From positions 11,842,001 through 11,906,000 of the forward strand of contig JBHGNT010000011.1 in the NCBI GenBank assembly GCA_043228905.1: a DNA stretch of 64,000 nucleotides, written 5' to 3'. Made by a program: the position numbers and the translations under genes. Shown one piece after another: positions 53,001 through 64,000 of this stretch. Below the pieces are notes generated by a model. That model ran no database searches and was not told the DNA's origin. It was given only the letters and a program-made list of their open reading frames with translations. Numbering within the stretch: the first letter of the stretch is position 1; every line of letters starts with the position of its first letter. This DNA comes from Azolla caroliniana (Eukaryota; Polypodiophyta).

Positions 53001-56000
53001 AACACATCTCATTTATTGTGAATCACTGAATCAAAATCTCAAAATCTAAAGTGTGTCTCAGAAACTAGATTGTATCTTCCCCTTACAGGAGACATATTAG
53101 CCAATTTTTCTCATACTCATTCCAGACGAAATCCCTATACAGTTCTTACACTCCATCTCACAATTATTCCATAGGGATTGCTCACACAACATCAAACGAA
53201 TAGTGCAGGTTGCAATAATGTGAGATTCGTGATGAAAGAAATAGACATACAACTACAACCAGATAACATCAGATGAAATAAAGTAGACTACAGTGGATAT
53301 ATTATCCAATTCTCCTCATACTTATTCCAAACCTAAATCCCTGGACAGGTCGTTACTCTCCATTGGAAAACTAGTTCATAGGGATTGCTTGCACAACATC
53401 AAATGAAGAATGCAGAAGAAATAATGTGAGATTCATATGAAAGAAATATACATACAACTACATCCAGATAACATCAGATGAATAACAAGTAGACATTATA
53501 TAACATCAAGTGGAGATATGGTGGACATAAAATAACATCAAACAAAGATAAATTAGCCATAAGATATCATCAAATGGAGTTCATATAGGCATAAAATAGC
53601 ATCAAATAAAGATAAAAAATACACATAAAACTACAAGAAAAGGAGAGTCAAATAAAAAAAACTGAAAATTCAACGTCTATCCAACCATCATCACTGGAAT
53701 CTGGATCTGATGCATAACATGAGAGGAAAATGGCTTAAAGACAGTTCATGTTCTCCAAAAGCCAAATGCTTTGTTAGCTTGAAGCATACACAGATCATAA
53801 GCTACAACAGAAGAAAGAGACAAAGAGGAAGTGTCATAAAGAGAAAGTTAAAGCAATTTTTTTTTTTTTTGCATAACTGCGCCATAATTCATGCATAGAT
53901 GCATCCATGATCACACAGGCATCATCTACGTATATATTCCTCAATCATGAACGAAACTCTGAATTTCGATGCTGATAAAGCAGCAGGTCTTTTCCCCCCC
54001 TTGTTATTTACTCTTGGAAACAAAGAGAAAACACCGACTCACCCCTAGCTTATAGCCTATCAGAATTCCACAACTTTTCTTAAAATTATGAAAATGCTGA
54101 TAGCTGTTGAGAAATTACCAAATACCCCTACTTTCCAATTATATCAAATCAACGCTATTAACTAGTTAGATTAACTTGATTAGTGCTCATTAGAGCCCAG
54201 ATGCCACTCATTATGAGTGGCAGCTCTTGGCTGTCATGACAACTGCCAGATTATGAGTGTTAATTGGAGCCCTGAATAACACCCATCAAAATAAACGTTA
54301 TTTAACTCTTACAATGATATGATGATAAGTTGTATTATGGGATCTAAATAAAAGTAGAAGTGTTATTATTGTGGTTGTTAATCATTGATCATAATACAGG
54401 TAATAATAATCTTATTATTAGTGTTAATCCAAGTGTAAGTGTAGATAAAAAAATAGTGTTAATTTGACTTAATGACAGAAGTAGTGGTATTTTGGTAAAA
54501 AAGAAGTGGTGTTTTCTGAAACTTTTGAAGCTCACATTTGATTGCTTAACACAAGTTTTCTTTCAATTAATAATTAGAAGAAACAAAATTACTTCGATAG
54601 TTGAACGCGAGTATTTTTTGGCATTAGAGGAAAACTATTGTTCAAACTTTGAACTTTGAAATGGAAGAGTTTTTGGTGGTCTAGAAGGATTTTGTATCTT
54701 TGTGTGTTATTTAACAAAGCCGGGGAATCTTTTCTTGCTCCAAACTATTGTTTTGTTTGTCTCAGGGATGTTCCCTTTGGAATATTTATGGGTATGGTAT
54801 AGTCGAATGCAAGGTTTTTTTGGTTATTAGAGAAAAACTAATGTTCAAACTTGTAAGTTTGAAATGGAAGGATTGTCAGTGGTCTAAGAGGCTTTTATAT
54901 CATGTCATTTAACAAAGCTGGAGAATCTTTTCTTGTTCCAAGCTATTGTTTTGTTTGTCACGGTGACGTTCCCTTTGGAATATGGTATGGGTGTGCCATA
55001 AAGTTTATTTTGTGTTCTGTTTCCAATTCAATTCTGCTGTAGCAATAATTTTTTCACTCTTCTGACCTGTAGTTGACTGGTACACAGCACTCCATATCAT
55101 TATTTTCTTGCAACCTTCCAAAAGGAAGGACTGAAATGGCCATGCATTATTTAGGACAAGATATTTGAAGGTAAAAATTCGGATTTCATGCATGCCCGAG
55201 TCTATTTATGTTTTCTAGCTGTTCAATAATTGGTTACCTCATCTGTTGGTTTTTTCTTCTACAGAATAAAGTCTATTGAGCCTAATTGCTACCTTTTTGC
55301 AGGATGAGGGGAGGGCACCTCATTTATTTGTGGAGCTGGATTTCAAGGAGGTAATTTCTGATTTTAGTGTGTCATACCAACACGAAGAAAAAATCTCATA
55401 TTTTTGCTAGATATGGGGGGTCTAAGACTTTTGCATAGATTTTCTATGTCATAGGCAGTTACATCAGTACATTTTATTGCAATATACACATGCACTTGTA
55501 TTTTTATTTGCTATTATGTAGGAGACTTCTTCTGATTTGCATCAGGGTATCACAATCTTCCAATCATTTTATCTTGAATGAACCTTAGTCAGAGACTTGA
55601 CATAGATGATAGAGCTCCTATGCCATGGGAAGCCCTATAAGATTCTCTTCCTACAATGCACATGCCTAGAATTTTAAATAAATCCCCTGCAGCATGTCAA
55701 GACAACGAAAGCTTTAAATGAATCTTGTGAACCTGGTAAGCTGAACCGTTTCATATAATTTGTATTTGGTGGAGTTGCATCAAATTCTGTTTATGATTTG
55801 AACTTGGTCTACAAATCTTTAAAACCCCTTGAGAGGATTGGATTCAATGCTTGTTAACAGTGATTTTTGAAGGACTCAAGTGTGTCAGCTTATAGAAATT
55901 CTATGATAATATTACTGTTTTGAGATAGGAACATGATATTGAGTTCCTGATCTCCTTGTTTATTATGTTTTTTCTTTCAAAAGTGTTTTATAGGTCAAAT

Positions 56001-59000
56001 AAATGTCTAATAGAAACTTCAGTTTGTGACACATGTGAAATAGATATAAGACCAAGTGAAACTTTTGATATTCTTGTGCAAACTATTAATCTTCTTATAA
56101 TAACTACAGCTCCCATTACAAGCTATAGATAGTAGGCTACCAAAGAACAAAATACTTCTCCATGCTTTATATTCAGATATTCTAATAGACTTGGTATATA
56201 AGAGTTTGTCCATTGGTTAGTTTGGCTATATTGGACAATTTCAGGTGTAGAACAAAGGGGCAACAAGACTGTATCCTAAACCTAAAGCACAAGAGAAATG
56301 ATCATATCATACAAAAGTTTTGTTTCTTCTGAAGTGCTCTAGGTTTTGTACTTAACAGCTGGTAGGTATTTTAGTGTGAGATAGATAAATTAACAATAGA
56401 ACAGGCTGGCGGACTTTGCTACTTGTGCAAAAAGAATTAGAAATTGATAACATGGTAGATTTATTAAATATTGGGCAGCACAGAAACACATTAGATTTGC
56501 ATGATTGTTTTTGAATTTAAAGCTTGCTGAATGGGGTTTCAGACTGACTCAAGCAATATGTATCAGAAATTCCATCTATGGGCTGAATCAGAAATACCTA
56601 TTTGGGCTTACAGCTCAAAGAATATAAGATTGTGAAGACAAACTCTGTTACAGAGAAGCAGAAGCAGGCTGGGTAGATATAACGAGAGAATGTGCGCTGA
56701 TCAGTTGGACAATGGATGTTTTTAATATGTGGACTCTATGGGGCTGTGTCGATCTGGCATGTTAAAATGAGAATTAATTTGAGTTTGTTTAAGAATCAGA
56801 CCAGTTAATTATGTTTGGTGGAGTCAAATTGTGTTGAGCAAAAGCAATTAATTTTATCATTGCAAGAAACTCATGTTTAAAGTTTGCAGAGAAACGGTCT
56901 TGGAAATGGAGTCTCTAGGTTTTGGGCATCTCAATTATTAGGTGTTTCCTGTTCAAACAGTTGGGCTGTTTTTGATTGATTAGGGGACTTCGCCAACAGT
57001 TCTTTTAATCTCTTGTTCATAATATAGTTCAATGGGCTCAAGTGGGTGTGCAAGAAAGTCGCAACTGGAGAGGAAACTTTTGCAGGGAAAAGGGGCTTGC
57101 AAATGGTGTCTCTAGGTTTTTTGCATCTCAGTTGGAAATTGTTTCCTGTTCAAATAGTTGGTTGGGCTGCTTTTGATTGATTAGGGATCTTCATTTACAA
57201 TTCTTTTAATCTCTTCTTCTTGACACAGCTCAATGGGTTTGTCAAGTGGATTGTGTGTTTGAGAAGTCCTTGTTTATTGTTCTTTGGGTTATATGTGCTG
57301 TTAGAGATTATCACATGGAATTCATTTGACTTTATGTAAAATTCTCTCATTCTGTAATATTTAGTATTTGGCAAATGTTAGTTAATTAGTATAACACAGC
57401 AATGTTATTTCTCTATCAATCAATTGTGGATTGTATAATAAAGCTAGATCAAACTTTCTAAACTTATCTATCAAAGACTCTAGAGGCTGGTTATGATATG
57501 TCTATGTTTATGGATCCTATATTTTAATCTGGAATTATATAGAGCATATGTAAAACATATCGTGATTTTTTATGTTGCTTATTGTTTATTGTTCATATTG
57601 TGTTTACCTCTCTATATGCATTTATCTACCTTGTAATAGGTAACGAGCAAGAAGGCAACAATTATTGATGCTTATGAGGCAATGCATAGTAAGCTTGGTT
57701 CTGGCGCCATCATATGTAAAGGTAATCAAACGATCCTTACAGTGCATTAGTTTGTTTACTGATGATAATTACATATCTAGCTTGAGTAAATTTGGTGAAA
57801 GTATCAAGTTCAAAAGTTTGGATTTAAAGCTCTGTCATACATCTATTAGTTCAATTGCGTTAAGGTTAAAAAATATATTACATACATGTGGGATGCTGGT
57901 TGACGAACAAGAATAAATCAGTATAAATATATTTCTAGAAAATTATACTTCTTTCCTTCCCCTGATGAATAATTGATTATTCAGGCAACATAATGTTCTG
58001 GTATTGGAAAATACTCACAAATGAAGAGTTTCCACCTTAGTATGCCAAAATATTGGGGTTGTAGTACCCTCTGAAGATTTGGAACTACATATTTAGACTC
58101 TTATTATAATTCTATTATCCTTTCTTTGGGCAGCTGCTTATTATATACGTACATGGTTGTCCTACTAAACAACTACTGAAGGTCTTTCTACATGCACTGG
58201 ATGCAGAAAAAGGGCAAGTATTCAGTGACCATTACAAGCTTCTACCTGCAGACCTACGTGATATTAACTCACTGAATATGATATTGGAGCAGGCAAACGT
58301 CGATCTCAGGTACGAAAAGGTGATATTCCTGAAAAAATATCTCAGGGCAATATCTTATCTGATGGGAAGGATATTTTTCTTGGGAAAGAAAAGCAAAGAA
58401 AAATCAAAAGATTTTAGTAACAGTTGCTGACCTCTGTTGGGTTATCAGTTTGCCAACTCTGATCCTTGCAGAATGTGTGCTAATTTACCTTGATCCTGAA
58501 GTGAGCCGTGCTGTTATTGACTGGACAGGCCACAAATTCCCTACATCCATTTTTGTGGTGTATGAGCAGGTTGGGCTGTGCTATATTCTCTTGAGCTCTG
58601 GAGTTCTAGGCAATGCTCTATTAACAATTGATTAATTGAATATCACAAGTTTATGTTGCACAACAGATTCACCCAGATGATGCGTTTGGACAGCAAATGC
58701 TGAGGAACCTTGAGGTTGTCTCAAATTACTAAGTAAAGCCTTTTTTTCTAGTTATATTAACAACAATTGGGGTAGATCTTTCCTTCATCTTATTTGTGTG
58801 GGTGATGCATGGCTGAAGGTTTCTTATCTTGAATGTTTTTGGGTTTTTTTTGACGCTTTATGCTAAACTTTGACTTCCTCATCATGCACATATTTGCTTT
58901 TAGGATACAATGACAATCTGACTTGTTTAGACTGTGTAAACTTTTTCTTTCTAGCATAACATGTTGAATTTTGAAGCTATTAGAGGACTGGCAATGAATG

Positions 59001-61507
59001 TAATTGGTTTCATATAGAACACCTTTAGCCTATAAATTTGTGCCCAAGCACTTTAAGCCCATGAGTCCAAGTTAGTCCAAAGGATAGTTTCCAGTTGCAT
59101 TCTTATGTATTAGAATTTCTAAAAAGATGGTGATCTGAAAATGAGTTAATGCAACCTCTAGTTAACTCAGAAACTTTAAGTATTGCATTTTACTACGAAT
59201 ATGAGGATAGAACTGGAGAATGTTTTTTCCATGACACAGTAGGATAATAATTGTTTCTGTACTTGTGATGGCGTGTGTGCAAGATCCATTGGATAAGGCT
59301 TTTTTTGGAAAATTTAGAGCCGCCTGTAATGGTAAAACTTTCAGGGAAATGTGATCAGATCATGCAAAATTTGGAAAATCAGTAGTTAATGCAAGGCAAA
59401 CTCATATTAGTTAAGGGATGTTTTTGCCAATGTGACATTCATTTTGCAAATTTTTGGGGTTCCCCCTAGACTACTGTTTCTGTTTTGGATTTTGTCCATA
59501 TTGCATATATAAGAATGCATTAATAGGTCGCAGTAGGGATTTGAACTTTATCATGGTATGATTTTCTATGATGTCATAGGGATTTGAACCCTATGCTCAC
59601 ATCTTTCTGTTTGCACTGTGAATGGTACCTATGAGTGTAGTTTACAAATTCCACATTAGATCTGTCAACTCCATTTTTAGTATAATTCAGAGAGAATAGG
59701 ATTGCAATTTTGCTTATGTGAAAAATAGCCTATATATTGGAATTCTATGTTTATATATTCTGTGCAGAGGAGAGGATGTCCTCTACTAGGCCTTGAAGAT
59801 ACGCCAACATTAGAGGCTAAAAGGCGAAGATTTTCAGATTTTGGTTGGCAGGTTTGTGTCTTAAAATGTGAAACATTGTTTTTTTCTTCTAAATCGTGAA
59901 TTCTAAAATGCATGTCCTGCAAACACGTTAAGAACCATGATTTATTTGACTGGGCAACATTGCTTCAGTATCGTGAATTGCCAGCAAATGCATTTTTGAT
60001 GAGAGTAATCACATTTTGGTTGGTAGCACATATATAGAAATGAACACATATAGAAAACTTTCTAAGTCTTGGACGTGTGGTTTAGAATAGCACTAATTTT
60101 ATGTGAGCCTATTTGTTTAATCAGTGTGAACAATCTGTTATTTCATATTTCCTAAAAAATGCAGTAAATGGGACGGAGAAATGTGTTTTCTAAGACAATA
60201 GTGAAAACTGCATCAATGTTGTACAGAATCCAGATATTGCAGTTCTGGTGTTCCAATGCTTGATCAGAATAAACCTAGGCTACATTCTCCATTCTCATTT
60301 GTAGGAAATAATTTTATGGGGAATGCACCATTTCATAAAAAGTTCACAACTTTCATTTATAACAAATTCTCACGTGTATTAATTCAATTCACCCATATTG
60401 TTTGCCCATAGGGTAGAATGGCTACAGTCATGGACCAGATTTCTGAGAAGATTTAATTACTCAGGTGGTAATGATTTATATACTCCTTGATATGGTGCAG
60501 AGGATTACTGAGAAAGAAAGTTACTTTAACATCTACTAGAGGCTGAAGTTGGCCTATGAGACATTTGTCAGAAGTACACCTTATAGCGTCTTCTAGATTA
60601 CAATTTATGTTATGTTGATGTTAGACTTCAGTGATTTATCTCCACCTTTTCCTAGTTACACATTCATGTGTAGTGCTCACATTTCTGTAAATTATCCAGT
60701 GCTTATACTTTTTTTCTTTAAAGAGCACTATATAATGTCCTTGAAAAGCATGAAATGAGACATATCCTCTATTCAGGCTCCTCAAATCCTTGTTAAAGCA
60801 GTTAAATTTTGAATCATCCTTAATTGCATCCCTCTTGAATACCATAGTGCATATATAGCGTAGGTCATATGGATTTAAAGTTGCATTAGTAGCATGATTT
60901 ATTTATTAGGCTTTGACTAGTTGATGTGCTTTGAAGGGCTTTTACAGAGAGCTGAAGCTCTAGACATGGATGTCATTTACAATAAACATGTTGATCTAAA
61001 CGATCGGAAAAGGTGTGTATTATCTTTTTTTTTACTTAAATCACTTTCAAGTGCTTGAGTTCTCCCTTCTTTTGTTATTTGGAAGATTTGAGATGCTCTT
61101 CAATAAGAATATCCAGAAAATGACTATCTTTGGCAGGATTGAGAGATTGGAGTTATTTGATGAGTTCGAAGAATGGCATATGTTGCAGGTATTTATACTA
61201 TATTCTCTTATTGGATTTGGGCAAATAGAGAAAAAACCTTCCTGGATAGTATGGAATTCTTAATTCATAACTTAGTTTGTCATCTTGTAGTTTATTGCAT
61301 CCTTTCTCTTTGCAGGAGCATTATTGTATTTCTTATGGCATTAATGACAAACTGGTAAGAAAATGGTTATCCAGATTATAACTCACGATGCTTGTAAGTA
61401 TGTATGCACTCTAAGAATGTTACTTTTTATCAAATATATCCATGCAGGGAATGTTTGGAAACTTTGGGTTTCATGATGAAATTGTGAAAGGTGGGAAGAG
61501 TTCATAG
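50082..61507 (+). CDS. LCMT1: Leucine carboxyl methyltransferase 1 (PP2A methyltransferase), 13 exons
   Basis: Exons: 50082-50164, 50980-51068, 51178-51326, 55303-55350, 57640-57721, 58207-58309, 58449-58569, 58667-58714, 59768-59851, 60948-61012, 61137-61188, 61316-61354, 61448-61507. Every intron is GT-AG and all phases agree, giving 1023 nt, 340 residues, normal for the family (about 330). The N-terminus reads MEHPLPQSSFNADAA; SPIINRGYYARW is the conserved Arg-rich entry; the SAM-binding loop is LGAGFDTTFF (residues 95-104); LAECVLIYLDP (191-200) and ERLELFDEFEEWHMLQEHYC complete the signature. It carries out SAM-dependent methylation of the C-terminal leucine of PP2A catalytic subunit in cytosol and nucleus; Arabidopsis SBI1 does this in brassinosteroid signalling. 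No lesions are seen. Confidence 0.95.
53089..53494. repeat. Tandem duplication of about 200 bp in LCMT1 intron 3
   Basis: Copies at about 53089-53288 and 53293-53494 share ATTCTC-CATACT-ATTCC, CATAGGGATTGCT and ATAATGTGAGATTC at perhaps 75-80% identity. Shorter units with ATAAAATAACATCAAA-like sequence follow to about 53640. Confidence 0.75.
54602..54999. repeat. Second tandem duplication of about 200 bp in intron 3
   Basis: Copies at about 54602-54801 and 54802-54999 share ACTATTGTTTTGTTTGTC, TTCCCTTTGGAATAT and ATTTAACAAAGC. Identity is about 80% by eye. Confidence 0.8.
56884..57250. repeat. Tandem duplication in LCMT1 intron 4
   Basis: Copies at about 56884-57048 and 57085-57250 share GTCTCTAGGTTTT, GTTTCCTGTTCAAA, TTTTTGATTGATTAGGG-like and TTCTTTTAATCTCTT. 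Confidence 0.78.
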
Positions 61508-63519
61508 GATTTTATAACCCTTTGCTCAAAGAAAATATAGACATGGGAATACTGCAACATTTTCTTTCCGATATTTGGGATTAAACGATACGGTCTTTTT
61601 CCTCTATGAACGTTGAAGTTTTTTTGTGTATGTTAAGTAAAATGTATGAAATAGAGATGTCAAATTCTAGTGAGATACAAGATGGGATCTGTATTAATTT
61701 CATGGCTATAAAATATGCTCCTTATTTTACGAGGGAAAACTAAAAGCGCTCTAGCTCACTTTATTGATGTTTTTACCTATGTTTTCCTTGTGGAAGTGCT
61801 CAGCCTCATCTTACTATGTCTTTCCTATGTTATCACTGTTACAAGTCATATGTAATGACAGTCTAATTGTGTCCATGGCCAAATGCTTTTTCCAAAGGAG
61901 AGGAAGAAGAGATGTTGATATATCAGGGCAAGGCATAATTATGAACAAAAATATTTACTTGATTTATCTTTCATGTACCAACAACCTTAAAAGACATTCT
62001 CTTTTGGGATTTGATGAGGATGGATAATTTTCAAAAACAAATGTGTGACATGAAACTTCATCGGCCATGATTACTTTTTTTTTATTTTGAATAAATCTCA
62101 AGACATTGTGCTGTAGCATTAGGATAAGTTTTGGTATGCATATGATTTATAATTTGATACCTACCACCTCTTTAAGAGAATCATACTATGGGTGAGTAAG
62201 TTCAGCTGCTCTTCATTTCTTTTATTGCTTTGCTCTCCAACTTAAAATGGCTTTTAATCAAGCTCTCAACCTTGTAACACAATAGGGAAGTGGTTTAGAC
62301 CTAGGAGTTGTAACTCTTGATTTTCTTTACTGTACCCTTACCTTTGCTTTATTTCTTCCCTTCCCACTCTATATCAATTTATGCTTAAATACTGGCTATT
62401 TCATACAAGGTATAAGTGCTTTGTTTAATCCTTGAAGATCTCAATCAACTCTTGTATCTTAACCATATAATATTCATGACTTATTGCTACTTTCTCAAAC
62501 TTATTGAAAGAATGAATGCTTTCATATATGTAAGCAGCAAGACCTATATTCTTCATTAGGAGGACAAATTAATGCATTTTAGTTCATATAACTGATCATC
62601 TTGTTACGACCTTACACTATAGAAGATGGAGAATTGCAAATTGGGAGATATTTTCTTGAGAGACATTATAATAAGTTGTTATGGTGTGGTTTGGCAAGAG
62701 TACCATGTGGTAGAAGTTGCCTTATGTTTGGCTCTTATAATAGACAAAATATGTGTATAGTCAAACAAAAAAGCAAGGTGTATATTATGGTTTGGATGTC
62801 ATTATAGTAAACAAAACAAGTTTAGTTTCAATATCATGCATCATTGCTTATTAATATTATGCAATCTACTCACATGTGATAGTTCTTAGAATTGTAATGT
62901 TAGAGGGCAAATGGCTATATCCTATATGGGATATTATGTATGAGGATTGGATTGGAAGGTTAGTATGGCTATATCCTATATGGGGTATTATGTATATATG
63001 TATATTGGATTAGATAGCAACAATATTTGAAAGATTTTGTTCATCTTTTTCCTCTCTTTTAGGAACAAATAAAGTTGAATGTGGCCAATGAATTTTTGTG
63101 CAGATTGTCAAGTTAGTTTCTGACCCAAAACGTATCTGGACATGAGTTCCCTAATCTCAAATATTTTGTTGTGCTCGAGATGTCTTGACTCTAGCCTTTA
63201 ATGCTTCCCAATATCTTATCGATTGTTGAGCACAAGCCTCATTCTTCTCCCATGTTGGCCGAATTTGAGACTTTGGGAGCAAAATGGAGTATCATTGTAC
63301 TCTATTTGAGATTTGGTAGGTTTTGTGGTTTGTTGGAATGCCACATTCGGAGTTTCAATTTGTGTTTGTTTTTCTATTTTACTAGAGGTTATGATTCAAC
63401 TAGTGTATGTGGAATGCTTTTGTAAAGATTCATTCTACACTTCAATCATTATATTGGTATGAAATTCTTTTTGTTGTCAACTTCCAAAAGGTCAACCCAA
63501 AGAAAAGCTAGAGGATAAG
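61508..63519 (+). other. LCMT1 3' UTR and AT-rich 3' flank
   Basis: No further gene is supported. Possible polyadenylation signals are AATAAA at about 62090 and others. A 55-bp tandem pair with GGCTATATCCTATATGGG starts at about 62909 and 62964. Confidence 0.45.
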
Positions 63520-63529
63520 TATGGAGATT

Positions 63530-63890
63530 GGAGTAATAGAGAGGTGAGAAATTTAGGTCTCAAACCCAAGACCTGGGGCTAGTAATCTAAGAGTTTATCT
63601 TAGGGATAAGGTAATTACGTTAGAGAGAGAGAGTTATTGAGATGGATGTAGCTCAGCTGGTAAGGTTGTTCAATGGAGACAAGAGGATCATGGCTTCAAT
63701 AGTGGCATCAAGTAAATTAAGAGATATGTGTGGAGTAATAATAGAGAGGCGAGAAAATTTGGGTTTTGAACCCAAAACGTAGTGCTAGTATTTGAGGAAA
63801 TTAGGTCTCAAACCCAAGACCTAGGGCTAGTAATCTTACAATTTATTAGTTGGGGCAAGGTAATTACAATAAAAAGCGAGAGATTGATTG
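63530..63890. repeat. SINE-like repeat cluster with a tRNA-like head
   Basis: GGATGTAGCTCAGCTGG (about 63642-63658) is a good Pol III box A. A weak box B (GGCTTCAATAG) lies about 45 bp downstream. On both sides AGGTCTCAAACCCAAGACCT and GGGCTAGTAATCT recur at about 63557 and 63807, with a third, altered copy near 63763. It does not fold as a normal tRNA, so a tRNA-derived SINE is more likely. Confidence 0.45.
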
Positions 63891-64000
63891 ACTTTATAAC
63901 ATGGTGAAGTTTGCACTAAAGAAGGGTTTATGGATATATGGACCTAGGACCATTGGATGACTATTTTAATTGAGGACCCCATATTGCAATGTTATAGGTC

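Noticed and set aside
60636-60845. Small minus-strand frame in LCMT1 intron 9
   Set aside because: No homology recognised; lies wholly within an intron and has no supporting signals.
63201-63425. PNILSIVEHKPHSS-like text recalling the GRAS family
   Set aside because: The match is about a dozen residues, with stops in the flanks and no further GRAS motif; too weak to call.
63640-63720. A tRNA gene
   Set aside because: Box A is good but box B is poor and no cloverleaf with an anticodon stem can be drawn.

Overview
This is plant nuclear DNA. The only ordinary host gene is an intron-rich leucine carboxyl methyltransferase (LCMT1/SBI1 type, the enzyme that methylates PP2A) at about 50.1-61.5 kb. 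It has 13 exons, GT-AG introns of up to 4 kb, and a spliced reading frame of exactly 341 codons including the stop. Almost everything to its left is a pile of nested transposable elements. Large introns, many degraded copia and gypsy elements, an L1-like LINE and one fungal-looking Ty3 element suggest a repeat-rich land plant. A seedless one (fern, lycophyte or bryophyte) is my best guess, but that is inference.

Layout: 1-8.9 kb is element A, a decayed + strand Ty3/gypsy copy whose 5' end lies outside the window. 9.5-36.9 kb is element B, a minus strand Ty1/copia copy split by two later insertions. Element C (minus, 11.96-28.12 kb) is a gypsy copy of the same family as A. Element D (plus, 29.02-35.15 kb) is a copia copy with a perfect CTTAC target duplication. 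C is itself split by element E (minus, 13.19-19.31 kb), a near-pristine Ty3 element with LTRs differing at about one site. D is split by a solo LTR. B abuts the coding part of an old hAT transposase (36.9-38.5 kb). Then come a related copia remnant F (38.9-41.2 kb), an L1-like LINE on the minus strand (41.6-47.1 kb) with a solo LTR in its ORF1, a minisatellite on both sides of the LINE, and a chromovirus-like gag remnant with heat-shock-element-rich upstream DNA (48.3-49.4 kb). LCMT1 and its AT-rich 3' flank follow.

Relative age from LTR divergence, counted by eye: D about 7%, C about 2%, E about 0.1%. This agrees with the nesting order.

Most interesting points: (1) A and C share a long, unrecognised extra ORF downstream of integrase, with a globular N-terminus and a long coiled coil. 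(2) Element E looks fungal in its protease and RT, is very young, and appears to join Gag-Pro to Pol by a -1 slip on a T5 run at the gag-pro stop codon. (3) About 290 bp of B is duplicated on both sides of C, with no normal short target-site duplication.
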